Below are positions 16,543 to 25,811 of a stretch of 64,000 nucleotides of DNA, in pieces (position 1 is the stretch's first letter; each line of letters starts with the position of its first letter). The position numbers and the translations under genes were made by a program. The notes under the pieces were generated by a model that saw only the letters and a program-made list of their open reading frames with translations, made no database searches and was not told the DNA's origin. The stretch comes from an uncultured Pelagibacteraceae bacterium (GTDB lineage: Bacteria; Pseudomonadota; Alphaproteobacteria; Pelagibacterales; Pelagibacteraceae): NCBI GenBank assembly GCA_902633985.1, contig CACPHV010000004.1, positions 1 through 64,000 of the forward strand, given 5' to 3'.

Positions 16543-19116
16543 ATGGAGTTTAAAAAAATCCAATTAAACGGATTTAAGTCTTTTGCTGAAAAAACCAACT
16601 TCTTAATTGAAGATGGTCTTACGGGTATAGTAGGTCCTAACGGCTGTGGAAAATCTAACATTGTAGAATCTTTAAGATGGGTAATGGGAGAGACCTCGGC
16701 AAAAAGTATGCGTGGATCTGGTATGGAGGATGTTATATTTTCAGGAACATCTAATAAAGCTTCAAAAAATATTGCAGAAGTATCTATTGAAGTTGAAAAC
16801 AAAGAAAAAGAAGGTCCAATCCAATACCGTGAGTCGGAGCAAATACAAATTAGAAGAAAAATAGAAAAAGATAAAGGATCTAAGTTTTACATTAATGATA
16901 AAGAAGTAAGAGCAAGAGATGCACAAATGTTTTTTGCAGATCTTTCGACTGGTGCACACTCTCCATCAATGATTAGCCAAGGAAGAATAGGTGCATTAGT
17001 AACTGCGAAACCAACAGATAGAAGAGCTATTTTAGAAGAAGCTGCAGGAATATCTGGTTTACACGTCAGAAGACATGAGGCTGAATTAAGATTAGGTGCG
17101 GCTGAGAATAATTTAAAAAGAGCAGATGAATTAAGAAGACAGCAAGAAAAACAGTTGGCAAATCTTCAAAAACAAGCTGAAGAGGCAACAAAATATAAAC
17201 TAATTTCAGATCAAATTAAAAAAATTGAAGCAGGTTTATATTATTTAAAATTATTAGAAATAGACAAAGAAATTAGAATAGAAAATGAAATTAATACTGA
17301 AGCAGAAGGAGAAGTAGAAGGATTTAACAACAAAATATCTGAATTAGAAAATTCAATTAAAACTTTTACAGATAAAGTAAATCCATTGAGAGAGAAAAAT
17401 ATAGAAAATTTATCTAGGATACAAAGACTTAATCTAGAACTTCAAAGTTTAGATGAGGAAAATACGAGAATTCAAGATGAGATAGAAAGTATTAAAAAAT
17501 CAATTCAAACACTTGATGATGATATCGCAAGAGAAAAAGGGATTATTATAGACGCTAACTCAAATGAAAAAAGATTGAAGGAAGAAAAAACTGAATTAAT
17601 TGAGACAGACTCAAAATATTTTGAGACAGAAAAATTATCTAATGAAGAGTTGGAAAGTGCAAAAAATAAACTTAAAGAGGAACAAAAGGCTGTTGATGAA
17701 GTTGTAAACAATTTAGCTGAAGAAAATGTAAATATAAGTGTTGGTCCAATAAAAAATGTAAAAAATACTATATCAAGGGCAAAAGAATTAATAGATAGTA
17801 ATGAAATAAATCAAGCAGTAACACTTCTAGATAGATGCAATATGGAGCTGGATAGTTTTTTAAATGATTTAAAAAATGAGAGATCTAGAAGTGAATTATT
17901 AGGGGTAAGTGAAAAATCGAAAAATATAAAATTACTCCAAGAAAAATATGCTGATGCATATAGCAAAAATCAATCAATTAAAAATGAGTCTCTAAAAAGA
18001 AATGAGAGAATTAAAACCATTGAAACAGAAATTGAAAGTTGGAAAAATTTATTAACTAACTCGGAAAAAATGGTTAATGAACTAACACAAAGAAAAGAAA
18101 AATTATCAAAACAATTAAGCGATTTAGAAAACCAACCTAGAGTACAGGCAGAGAGAAAAGGTCAAATTTCAGAAAATTTAAGAATTTCAGATAAAGAAAA
18201 AATTGATAATGAAGCAATTATAGATGAAACAGATCAAAAAATTGAAATGTTAAGAACGCAATTAAATGAAATTCAAGAACAATCGATTCAAATCAGAGAA
18301 AGAAAAGCAAGCTCAGGGGCTACAATTGAAGGCCTGCAAAAAAGAAAAAATGATCTCCTTGATAGAATTAGTTCTGAGTTAAATTTGAATGAAGATAATA
18401 TTTTAGAAAATTCAAATTTAAACGGAGCAGAAGAGCTTCCAAATCCAGTTGATCAAGAAGATGCTTTAGACAAGAAAAAACAAGAAAGAGAAAAATTAGG
18501 ATCTGTAAATTTAAAAGCAGATGAAGAAACAAGTAAATATGAAGAAGAGATAAAAAAAATGGAACAGGATCGCGCGGACCTTGTTACTGCTATTGTGAAA
18601 CTGAAAGATAGCATCAATGAACTTAATCAAAAAGGGAGAGAAAGATTGATTGAAGCTTTTGAAAAAGTTAATAGAAAATTTAATGAAGTTTATACAAAAC
18701 TTTTCAATGGTGGAAATGCTAAATTAGAATTAGTGGACTCTGATGATCCACTTGAAGCAGGTTTAGAAATGTTAGTTAGTCCTCCAGGAAAAAGACTTCA
18801 ATCTATAACTTTGTTATCTGGGGGTGAGCAAGCATTGACTGCACTCTCTTTAATCTTTGCAGTATTTTTAACTAACCCCTCGCCTATATGTGTTTTAGAT
18901 GAGGTTGATGCACCACTTGACGATGCTAACGTAACAAGATTTTGTAGTTTACTTGAGGAACTAATTAAAATAACCAACACCAAATTCATAATTGTAACTC
19001 ATCATGCTTTAACCATGTCAAAAATGAACAGACTATATGGGGTAACTATGCCTCAAAAAGGAATTAGTCAGCTTGTGGCTGTTGATTTACAAAAAGCAGA
19101 AAGTATGGTTGCTTAA
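16543..19116 (+). CDS. smc: Chromosome segregation protein SMC, short form
   Basis: The ATPase that organises the chromosome. The head is clear: GFKSFAEKT near residue 10, Walker A GPNGCGKSN at 31-39, then at the other end the ABC signature LLSGGEQALTALSLIF (near 756-771) and Walker B VLDEVDAPLDDANV. Between the two head halves lies charged coiled coil (about 160-690). The protein is 857 residues against roughly 1150-1200 for usual SMC. I cannot find the glycine-rich globular hinge in the middle; residues about 397-450 (GPIKNVKNTISRAKELIDSN onward) look helical instead. Identity is secure, and the hinge loss is discussed as a finding. Confidence 0.93.
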   Translation: MEFKKIQLNGFKSFAEKTNFLIEDGLTGIVGPNGCGKSNIVESLRWVMGETSAKSMRGSGMEDVIFSGTSNKASKNIAEVSIEVENKEKEGPIQYRESEQIQIRRKIEKDKGSKFYINDKEVRARDAQMFFADLSTGAHSPSMISQGRIGALVTAKPTDRRAILEEAAGISGLHVRRHEAELRLGAAENNLKRADELRRQQEKQLANLQKQAEEATKYKLISDQIKKIEAGLYYLKLLEIDKEIRIENEINTEAEGEVEGFNNKISELENSIKTFTDKVNPLREKNIENLSRIQRLNLELQSLDEENTRIQDEIESIKKSIQTLDDDIAREKGIIIDANSNEKRLKEEKTELIETDSKYFETEKLSNEELESAKNKLKEEQKAVDEVVNNLAEENVNISVGPIKNVKNTISRAKELIDSNEINQAVTLLDRCNMELDSFLNDLKNERSRSELLGVSEKSKNIKLLQEKYADAYSKNQSIKNESLKRNERIKTIETEIESWKNLLTNSEKMVNELTQRKEKLSKQLSDLENQPRVQAERKGQISENLRISDKEKIDNEAIIDETDQKIEMLRTQLNEIQEQSIQIRERKASSGATIEGLQKRKNDLLDRISSELNLNEDNILENSNLNGAEELPNPVDQEDALDKKKQEREKLGSVNLKADEETSKYEEEIKKMEQDRADLVTAIVKLKDSINELNQKGRERLIEAFEKVNRKFNEVYTKLFNGGNAKLELVDSDDPLEAGLEMLVSPPGKRLQSITLLSGGEQALTALSLIFAVFLTNPSPICVLDEVDAPLDDANVTRFCSLLEELIKITNTKFIIVTHHALTMSKMNRLYGVTMPQKGISQLVAVDLQKAESMVA

Positions 19117-19125
19117 ACTATATAA

Positions 19126-19404
19126 ATGCCAAAAGACCCTTTCAAAACTCGCTTAGAGATTGCAAAAAGCAAGATTTCAAAGAAAAATCTCTACAATAAG
19201 AAGAATGACCCCTCACCTATAGGAACTGCATTCAAATTGAGCACAGAACTTGTTTCTGCAGTCGCTGTGGGGACAATTATTGGGTTTATTTTTGACAAGA
19301 CCTTTGGTACTAAACCCTGGTTTATATTAATATTTTTTTTTGTTGGTGTAGTTGCTGGAATAACCAATGTGATTAGGTCTGCAAAAAAAATGCAAAATAA
19401 ATAA
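19126..19404 (+). CDS. atpI: ATP synthase protein I
   Basis: A small membrane protein (92 residues) that heads the F0 operon and helps assemble the c-ring. After a basic N-terminus it has two hydrophobic helices, ELVSAVAVGTIIGFIFDKTFG and WFILIFFFVGVVAGITNVI, the usual AtpI topology. It is followed 5 bases later by atpB. Position and topology support the call more than sequence signature does. Confidence 0.85.
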   Translation: MPKDPFKTRLEIAKSKISKKNLYNKKNDPSPIGTAFKLSTELVSAVAVGTIIGFIFDKTFGTKPWFILIFFFVGVVAGITNVIRSAKKMQNK

Positions 19405-19409
19405 GTATT

Positions 19410-20144
19410 ATGGCAGCAAATCCTATGTCCCAATTCGACGTTTATAGAATTGGACCAGAAATTAAAGTTGGAGCATTCGATATATCGTTTACGAACGCAA
19501 GTTTGTTTATGATCTTAAGTACTGTATCTATTTTGTTAATCTTTAATATAGGATCAAAAAAAAATTCAATATTACCAAATAAAATTCAATTATTAGCAGA
19601 ACTTAGCTATACCTTTGTATCCAAAATGATTAGCGATACAGCTGGATCAAAAGCTAAACCATATTTTGCATTTATATTTTCTTTATTCATGTTTGTTTTA
19701 TTTTGTAATATGTTTGGAATGATACCTTATACTTTCACTGTAACCAGCCATATCATTGTAACATTTGTGCTTGCAGCATTTATATTTATTGGAGTGACTG
19801 TAATTGGCTTTATTAAACATGGATTTGGGTATTTAAAATTATTTGTTCCAAGTGGAGTACCCGCGGTATTACTCCCTTTAATTGTTGTTATAGAAATTAT
19901 TTCTTATTTAAGTAGGCCAATAAGTTTATCAGTTAGATTATTTGCCAATATGATGGCTGGTCATACAATGATGAAAGTTTTCGGAGGCTTTGTAATTAGC
20001 CTTGGAGTAGTTGGTGGGTGGCTTCCACTAAGTTTTTCGGTTGCGTTAACTGGTTTGGAGATCTTAGTTGCTTTTCTTCAAGCTTATGTTTTTGCAATCT
20101 TAACCTGCATCTATTTAAATGATGCATTAAATTTACACCATTAA
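19410..20144 (+). CDS. atpB: F0F1 ATP synthase subunit a
   Basis: The stator membrane subunit that forms the proton half-channels next to the c-ring. It has 244 residues with several hydrophobic helices. The essential Arg is in SLSVRLFANMMAGHTMMKVFGG (near 173-194). The C-terminal helix ends LQAYVFAILTCIYLNDALNLHH, a typical subunit a ending. It lies second in the atpI-atpB-atpE-atpG-atpF set. As usual in alphaproteobacteria, the F1 genes are in a separate locus and are not in this window. Confidence 0.97.
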   Translation: MAANPMSQFDVYRIGPEIKVGAFDISFTNASLFMILSTVSILLIFNIGSKKNSILPNKIQLLAELSYTFVSKMISDTAGSKAKPYFAFIFSLFMFVLFCNMFGMIPYTFTVTSHIIVTFVLAAFIFIGVTVIGFIKHGFGYLKLFVPSGVPAVLLPLIVVIEIISYLSRPISLSVRLFANMMAGHTMMKVFGGFVISLGVVGGWLPLSFSVALTGLEILVAFLQAYVFAILTCIYLNDALNLHH

Positions 20145-20150
20145 TAACAG

Positions 20151-20156
20151 AGGAGG
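20151..20156 (+). promoter_or_regulatory. Strong Shine-Dalgarno site of atpE
   Basis: AGGAGG lies 5 bases before the ATG at 20162. Most genes in this window have weak or no visible Shine-Dalgarno sequence, so a perfect one here fits the need for many c subunits (about ten per complex) from a shared transcript. Confidence 0.75.
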
Positions 20157-20161
20157 ATATA

Positions 20162-20389
20162 ATGGAATTAGAAGCAGCAAAAATGATCGGAGCAGGTTTA
20201 GCAGCAATTGCTTTAGCTGGAGCCGGTGTTGGTATCGGAATAATTTTTGGAAATTATTTGTCTGGTGCAATGAGAAATCCATCTGCAGCACAAAAACAAT
20301 TTCCTAACTTGCTTTTAGGTTTCGCGCTTGCAGAAGCTACGGGATTATTCGGATTAGTAGTTGCGTTAATCATTCTCTTTGCATTTTAA
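20162..20389 (+). CDS. atpE: F0F1 ATP synthase subunit c
   Basis: The proton-carrying ring subunit, 75 residues with two transmembrane helices. The first is rich in Ala/Gly (MIGAGLAAIALAGAGVGIGI), the polar loop reads RNPSAAQKQF, and the second helix contains the proton-binding Glu in LAEATGLFGLVVALI. There is no sign of the extra ligands expected of a sodium-binding ring, so proton coupling is inferred. Confidence 0.97.
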   Translation: MELEAAKMIGAGLAAIALAGAGVGIGIIFGNYLSGAMRNPSAAQKQFPNLLLGFALAEATGLFGLVVALIILFAF

Positions 20390-20393
20390 ATTG

Positions 20394-20984
20394 ATGGTTA
20401 AAAAAATATATTTTCAGTCAATATTTTTTAGCTTCTTTTTTATTAAAGAATCTTTTGCAGCTGAAAGCGGAGGTATGCCTCAATTAAATCCAGAGTTTTG
20501 GGTTTCTCAAATTTTTTGGCTAATACTTACTTTTGGTATTATGTATTTAGTTTTATCTAAACTAATACTACCAAAAATTAGTAACAACTTAGAATCGAGA
20601 AAATCTCAAATATTAGAAAATATTGAGGCTGCTGAGAAACAAAGAGAAGATAGTGATGCAAAACTAAAAGAATATGATGAAATTATATCTAAAAGCAAAC
20701 TTGAGGCTAATAGTATTTTCAATCAAGCAAGAGAAAAAGCACTAAAAGACATTGGTGCAAAAAGAGAAGTGCTTGATGAACAAATTGATAATGAAATTGC
20801 TGAGGCTGAAAAAGAAATAGATGCATTAAGAAAAAATGCGCCAGATAAAATAAATAAAATTGCTATTGAGACATCATCTGAGTTATTGCAAAAACTAATT
20901 GGAGCTGAAGTAAATAATAGTAGTATATCTGCAATAGTTGACGATCTATCTAAAAGAAATGGAGATAAATACTATGGCAATTGA
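20394..20984 (+). CDS. atpG: F0F1 ATP synthase subunit b'
   Basis: One of the two peripheral-stalk b-type subunits that alphaproteobacteria carry. The first ~25 residues look like a cleavable leader (FFSFFFIKESFAAE). Then comes the conserved MPQLNPEFWVSQIFWLILTF membrane segment and a long charged helix (about 60-195). I start it at the ATG at 20394, five bases after the atpE stop. An in-frame TTG at 20379 would overlap atpE and is unlikely. Its end overlaps the start of the second b subunit by 11 bases. Confidence 0.93.
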   Translation: MVKKIYFQSIFFSFFFIKESFAAESGGMPQLNPEFWVSQIFWLILTFGIMYLVLSKLILPKISNNLESRKSQILENIEAAEKQREDSDAKLKEYDEIISKSKLEANSIFNQAREKALKDIGAKREVLDEQIDNEIAEAEKEIDALRKNAPDKINKIAIETSSELLQKLIGAEVNNSSISAIVDDLSKRNGDKYYGN

Positions 20985-21471
20985 TGCAACATTTTGGGTA
21001 GCCGTATCATTTATTATTTTTTTTGGAGCGTTAATTTATCTTAAAATTCCTCAAAAAGTTTCTGAAATGTTAGATAAAATGATATCTGACATTAAAAATG
21101 AAATTGATGAAAGTGAAAAATTAAGAACCGAGGCGAAAACACTACTAGATAACTCACAAAAAAAATTAGATACAGCTAAGTCTGTTAGCGGCGAAATTCT
21201 TGAAAACGCCAAAAAAGATGCAGATAGATTAATAATTGAGATGAATGATAAGTTTCATAAATCATCAGAAATTAAAAAAAATTTAGCTGAAAATAAAATA
21301 AGTCAGATGAAAGAAGCGGCTTTAAAAGAAATTAAGGACGCATCAATAAAAATTGCAGTGGACTCAGTTAAAAAAATAATAACTACATCTGTAGACAAGT
21401 CAAAATTAGATGCTGTGTTTCAAAAAAATTTAGATGAAACTAAAGCAGAGTTAAAAAAAATTAACTCATAA
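20974..21471 (+). CDS. atpF: F0F1 ATP synthase subunit b
   Basis: The second peripheral-stalk subunit, 165 residues. A single N-terminal membrane helix (ATFWVAVSFIIFFGALIYL) is followed by a long amphipathic helix rich in Lys/Glu/Asp (KMISDIKNEIDESEKLRTEA and on). The start is the ATG at 20974 preceded by GGAG at 20961-20964. A longer frame from TTG 20938 lies inside atpG and is rejected. It is the last gene of the F0 set; 39 bases separate it from crtI. Confidence 0.93.
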   Translation: MAIDATFWVAVSFIIFFGALIYLKIPQKVSEMLDKMISDIKNEIDESEKLRTEAKTLLDNSQKKLDTAKSVSGEILENAKKDADRLIIEMNDKFHKSSEIKKNLAENKISQMKEAALKEIKDASIKIAVDSVKKIITTSVDKSKLDAVFQKNLDETKAELKKINS

Positions 21472-21510
21472 TACACTTACAATTTTTCAAAAAAGCTATA
21501 AATTATTAAA

Positions 21511-22972
21511 ATGAACTCTATTGTCATTGGATCGGGATTTGGTGGGATCGCAGCAGCGCTAAGACTTAAGGCAAAAGGACATACCGTAAAATTAATAGAA
21601 AAACATCCAGACCTAGGTGGAAGAGCAAGAGTTTTTTAAGAAAAATGGATTTATATATGATGCTGGACCAACAGTAATTACTGCACCCTACTTAATTAAT
21701 GAACTGTTCGAGTTATTCAATAAAGATCCAAAAAATTATATAGAACTAACTCCACTTAAAATTTGGTACCAGTTTATTTTTGAGGACAAAACTAAATTTA
21801 ACTATTCAGGCGACGAAATAGAGATGAAAGACCAAATCGAGAAGCTTAGCAAAGAAGATGTAAATGGATATGAAAAATTAGTTAATTTTACAAAAAAAAT
21901 ATTTGATAAAGGTTTTTTAGAACTTGCAGATGTACCATTTGATAAACCTTTCGTAATGATGCAACAATTGCCTGCTCTATTAAAACTTAAGAGTTATAAA
22001 TCAGTTTACTCACTTGTTTCATCTTATATAAAAAATGAAAAATTAAGAAGAATGCTTAGCATGCATCCTTTACTAGTTGGAGGAAATCCATTTACCACCA
22101 CTTCTATTTATGGATTAATTCTTTATTTAGAAAAAAAATGGGGAATACATTATTCAGTTGGAGGAACAGGAAATATAATTAAAGGTTTTGAAAAATTAAT
22201 GAATGAGGTTGGTATTGAAATAATAAAAAACAGTGAAGTAACAGAAATTATATCAAAAAATAATAAAATAAGTGGTGTAAAATTAAATAATGAGAATGAA
22301 ATTGATGCAGATAATGTTGTTTGTAATGCAGACCCACCTGCATTTTATGAGAAAATGTTAAGCAAAGGTAAAGAGAATTCCATGTTGTTTAATTGGAAAA
22401 AAAACCGAATGGAATATTCTATGGGTTTATTTGTTTACTATTTTGGAACAAAAAAAATTTATGAGAATGTTGAACATCATACAATAAAGTTTGGAAATAA
22501 ATATAAGGAACATCTTGATGACATATTTAATAAGAAAAAATTAAATAATGATATTAGCTATTATCTTCACAGACCTACAGCGACCGATAAAACTATGGCT
22601 CCAGAAGGAAATGATTGTTTTTATGTGTTAGTGCCTGTTCCTAACAATCAATCAAAAATAAATTGGGAAACTGAAGGTGAGAAAATGAAAAATCTTGTAA
22701 TTGAAAAAATGGAAAAAGACTTAATGCCAGATCTTAAGAACAATATAGTTGAGGACTTTTATTTAACGCCTGATTACTTTGAAAAAGAATTAAACACAAA
22801 ATTTGGATCAGGGTTTTCAATTCAACCTAAATTTACACAATCCGCATACTTTAGATTTCATAATAAGTCAGAAATATATGATGGTTTGTACTTTGTTGGA
22901 GCGGGTACACATCCTGGGGCCGGCGTTCCGGGTGTTCTCTCCTCAGCAAAGGTTTTAGATAAATTATTTTAA
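21511..22972 (+). CDS. crtI: Phytoene desaturase CrtI, interrupted by an apparent one-base frameshift
   Basis: Converts phytoene to lycopene. From the ATG at 21511 the frame encodes the FAD-binding start (NSIVIGSGFGGIAAALRLKA, then LIEKHPDLGGRARVF) and stops at TAA 21637-21639. The rest of the enzyme continues in the +1 frame with KKNGFIYDAGPTVITAP and runs to 22972, ending in the diagnostic GAGTHPGAGVPGVLSSAKVL. Removing one T from the T6 run at 21632-21637 restores a 486-residue protein, the normal CrtI size. The break could be a sequencing or assembly error, a real mutation, or a tolerated or programmed +1 slip. The longest unbroken stretch with a possible start runs from GTG 21617 but lacks the FAD motif. 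TAATG overlap with crtB. Confidence 0.9.
21631..21640 (+). other. Homopolymer/slip site at the crtI frame break
   Basis: The bases GTTTTTTAAG read GTT TTT TAA in the initial frame. A Phe-tRNA on TTT followed directly by a stop codon could re-pair one base forward on TTT and continue as AAG AAA AAT, which is the expected protein sequence. The same run is also a classic place for a one-base sequencing or replication slip. Confidence 0.6.
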
Positions 22973-23823
22973 TGTTAACAAAGAATTATTTAGCTATTTA
23001 CGCAAAATCTTTTAATTGGGCAGGTTTTTTTTTACCAAAAAAAACCTATCAAAAATGCTCTGCGCTTTATGATTTTTGTAGAGAAGCAGATAATATTGCT
23101 GATGATGAAAATAAGATAGAATTAAAAAAAGATAATTTTACTCAATTTAAAAATAATTTTATAAATAAAAATTATGATGATCCAGTTATTAAAAACATGT
23201 GGGATCTTGTTAATGAATTTAATATTTCAACTAAAATTATAGACGATTTATTTGAGGGTATTAATTCTGATATTAAAGAAAATGTTAAAATTAACTCAAA
23301 AAAAGAATTATTAATATATTCATACAGGGTGGCTGGAACAGTTGGATTAATGATGGCTAAAATATTGAATGTTCAAAAAAAGCAATCTTTAAAATCAGCT
23401 ATTGATCTTGGAATTGCTATGCAATTAACAAATATTTCTAGGGATGTTATAGAAGACAAAAAAAGTAATAGATTTTATATCAATGAAAGTTTTGAGGACA
23501 TAAAGAATACAATCAAGCTTTCAGAAAAGTTTTATGAAAACTCATTTTACTCAATAAAAGAAATACCATTAAGCTTCCGATTTTCTATTTTAGTCGCAAG
23601 AAGGGTTTATAAAAAAATAGGATATAAAATTTTAAATAAACAAAACCTAGAAAATTATAAAAAATCAGGAAAAATTTATGTTTCAAATATTGAAAAAATT
23701 ATTGAAACTTTTTTATCTATTTTTGACTTAATTAAGTTATCACTTATAAATAAAAACGATGATAATATTAATCATGATCATAATTTAATTAATGAAGAAA
23801 TAAATTTAAATGAAAGAATTTGA
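22972..23823 (+). CDS. crtB: Phytoene synthase
   Basis: Condenses two geranylgeranyl diphosphates to phytoene, the first committed carotenoid step. The two Asp-rich metal-binding boxes are visible: DFCREADNIADDEN near 33-46 and NISRDVIEDKKSNRFYI near 151-167. YSYRVAGTVGLMMAKIL near 110-126 is the other family signature. At 283 residues it is a little short but complete. Its start overlaps the crtI stop (TAATG) and its end overlaps crtY by 14 bases, so the cluster is tightly coupled. Confidence 0.95.
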   Translation: MLTKNYLAIYAKSFNWAGFFLPKKTYQKCSALYDFCREADNIADDENKIELKKDNFTQFKNNFINKNYDDPVIKNMWDLVNEFNISTKIIDDLFEGINSDIKENVKINSKKELLIYSYRVAGTVGLMMAKILNVQKKQSLKSAIDLGIAMQLTNISRDVIEDKKSNRFYINESFEDIKNTIKLSEKFYENSFYSIKEIPLSFRFSILVARRVYKKIGYKILNKQNLENYKKSGKIYVSNIEKIIETFLSIFDLIKLSLINKNDDNINHDHNLINEEINLNERI

Positions 23824-24874
23824 TTACATAATTATAGGTGGAGGTTGCGCTGGTCTTTCATTGGCATATGAGCTAGAAGTTTATGCTAAATTAAAAGATA
23901 AAACTTTAGCAATTATTGAGCAAAGAGAAGATTATAAAAGAGATAAAACTTGGTCATTTTGGAAGGTTTTTTCACATAACTTCGATGACTGTGTAAAGAA
24001 GAGTTGGAATAATTTTACAATAAACACACCCAATAATACAAAATATGTAGATTGCAAACCTACACCATATCAAACGATAGATAGTGGTATTTTCTACGAA
24101 AAAATACTTTCAAAACTTAAATTAAATAAAAATATTCAGTTTTTTAAAAATATTGATCAAATAGATAAATCAAATTCAATAGTATTTAATAGTGTACCTA
24201 ATTTTGAGAATAAACAGAGTGAGTTATGGCAACACTTTTGTGGAGTTGAAATAGAAACAGATAAAGACTTCTTTGATGAAGAAATATTCAATTTGATGGA
24301 CTTTGCTTGTGATCAAAGAAATAAAGTTCATTTTTTTTATACGCTACCATTTACAAAAAGAAACGCATTAGTTGAAACTACTTGGATATCTGAACTAAAT
24401 AATGAAAAACTAAAAGATTATGATGAACAAATTGATAGTTATTTAAGTAAACACCTAAATATTAGAAACTGTAAAATTAATTTCAAAGAAACTGGAGCAA
24501 TCCCACTTTTTAGACAAAAAAATGTAAATAAATTAAATGAAATTTATATAGGCTCAGCAGGCGGAATGACTAGATTAAGTACGGGCTATACTTTCCTAAA
24601 TATTCAAGAACAAAGCAGATATATAAGAGAAAACATAGAAAATATAAAAAATGTAAATTTATTTAAAATTGATTCAAAATATGATTTTTTAGATAAAATA
24701 TTATTGAGGGTTCTTAAAAAAAATTCCAATGAAATGGGAAATATATTTTTCAAAGTTTTTAATTCAAAACCTAAAACAGCTATCAATTTTTTATCAAATA
24801 AAAGCAGTTTTTTTGAAGATTTAGAAGTAATTCTAAAAATGCCAAAATGGAAATTTTTAAAAGAATTAATTTAA
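23810..24874 (+). CDS. crtY: Lycopene beta-cyclase (CrtY type)
   Basis: Cyclises both ends of lycopene to give beta-carotene. The N-terminal dinucleotide-binding motif is IIGGGCAGLSLAYEL (residues 7-21), followed by KRDKTWSFWKVF near 44-55, a CrtY hallmark. Later boxes are FTKRNALVETTW and IGSAGGMTRLSTGYTFLNIQ near 250-269. At 354 residues it is slightly shorter than typical CrtY. One base separates it from blh. Confidence 0.92.
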   Translation: MKEFDYIIIGGGCAGLSLAYELEVYAKLKDKTLAIIEQREDYKRDKTWSFWKVFSHNFDDCVKKSWNNFTINTPNNTKYVDCKPTPYQTIDSGIFYEKILSKLKLNKNIQFFKNIDQIDKSNSIVFNSVPNFENKQSELWQHFCGVEIETDKDFFDEEIFNLMDFACDQRNKVHFFYTLPFTKRNALVETTWISELNNEKLKDYDEQIDSYLSKHLNIRNCKINFKETGAIPLFRQKNVNKLNEIYIGSAGGMTRLSTGYTFLNIQEQSRYIRENIENIKNVNLFKIDSKYDFLDKILLRVLKKNSNEMGNIFFKVFNSKPKTAINFLSNKSSFFEDLEVILKMPKWKFLKELI

Positions 24875-24875
24875 G

Positions 24876-25811
24876 ATGATCAATAAAATAAAAAAAATAA
24901 ATCTGAATCATTCATTTATTTTTTTCTTTGTTGTAAACCTTTTTTGTTATTTGCTATTTAAGTTTAATAATTTAAATATTTCATCAATTTTGTGTTTACT
25001 TTTAATTTTAATTATAGGTGTTTCCCATGGATCTTTAGATCATATTAAAGGAAAAAAACTGCTAAGATTATTTAATATAAAATCAACTTATATATTCTAT
25101 ATCACTTATATTTTAATTGCAGCAATAGTAATACTAACTTGGATAATATTGCCATCAACAACTTTGATTGTTTTTTTAATGATTGCCTCCTTTCACTTTG
25201 GAAAAGAGGATACGCAATTTTTGATTAATGATAGATCTTATTTCACTCAAATACTCTATTTTTTTAAGGGATTTTTAATTATACTTGCTCCTTTATATTT
25301 TCATTTTCAGGAAACAATAGCGATTTTTAAATTATTATTAATTGATAATGAAGTATTTTATTCAAGTTTAAATTTTATTGAGACAAATAATGTAATTCAA
25401 ATAGGAATATTCTGTAGCACCCTGTCTAGTATTTTTCTCTTCGTAAAGAATTTTGAAATAAAAAAATTTGTAGTTTTTTTAGATTATTTTTCAATTTTAA
25501 TTTTAAATTACTATTTATCTCCACTAATAGCTTTTACTGTTTATTTCTGTTTTTTACACTCTATTAGACATTCAATTTCACTAGCTATTGATCTTGATCC
25601 AAATAGTTTAATTAATGGATTTAAATTGTTTTTTAAAAAAGCTTTACCATTAACAATTTTGACAGCTATTTTTTCTTTTATTGCTCTATATCTGCTAAAA
25701 AATTCATACAATTTGGATAGTGCAATTTTAAAAATAATATTTATAGGTTTGGCGTCTTTAACCTTTCCACATATATTGCTGGAATATTTTCTAGAAAAAA
25801 ATGAAAAATAA
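24876..25811 (+). CDS. blh: Beta-carotene 15,15'-dioxygenase, Brp/Blh family
   Basis: An integral membrane enzyme that cleaves beta-carotene to two retinals, the chromophore of proteorhodopsin. It is 311 residues with many hydrophobic helices. The conserved His positions expected to bind iron are visible in GVSHGSLDHIKG (near 48-59), ASFHFGKED (near 104-112), FLHSIRHSISLA (near 226-237) and FPHILLEYF near the C-terminus. It ends the crtI-crtB-crtY-blh set and overlaps ispH by 11 bases. No rhodopsin gene is in the window. Confidence 0.93.
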   Translation: MINKIKKINLNHSFIFFFVVNLFCYLLFKFNNLNISSILCLLLILIIGVSHGSLDHIKGKKLLRLFNIKSTYIFYITYILIAAIVILTWIILPSTTLIVFLMIASFHFGKEDTQFLINDRSYFTQILYFFKGFLIILAPLYFHFQETIAIFKLLLIDNEVFYSSLNFIETNNVIQIGIFCSTLSSIFLFVKNFEIKKFVVFLDYFSILILNYYLSPLIAFTVYFCFLHSIRHSISLAIDLDPNSLINGFKLFFKKALPLTILTAIFSFIALYLLKNSYNLDSAILKIIFIGLASLTFPHILLEYFLEKNEK

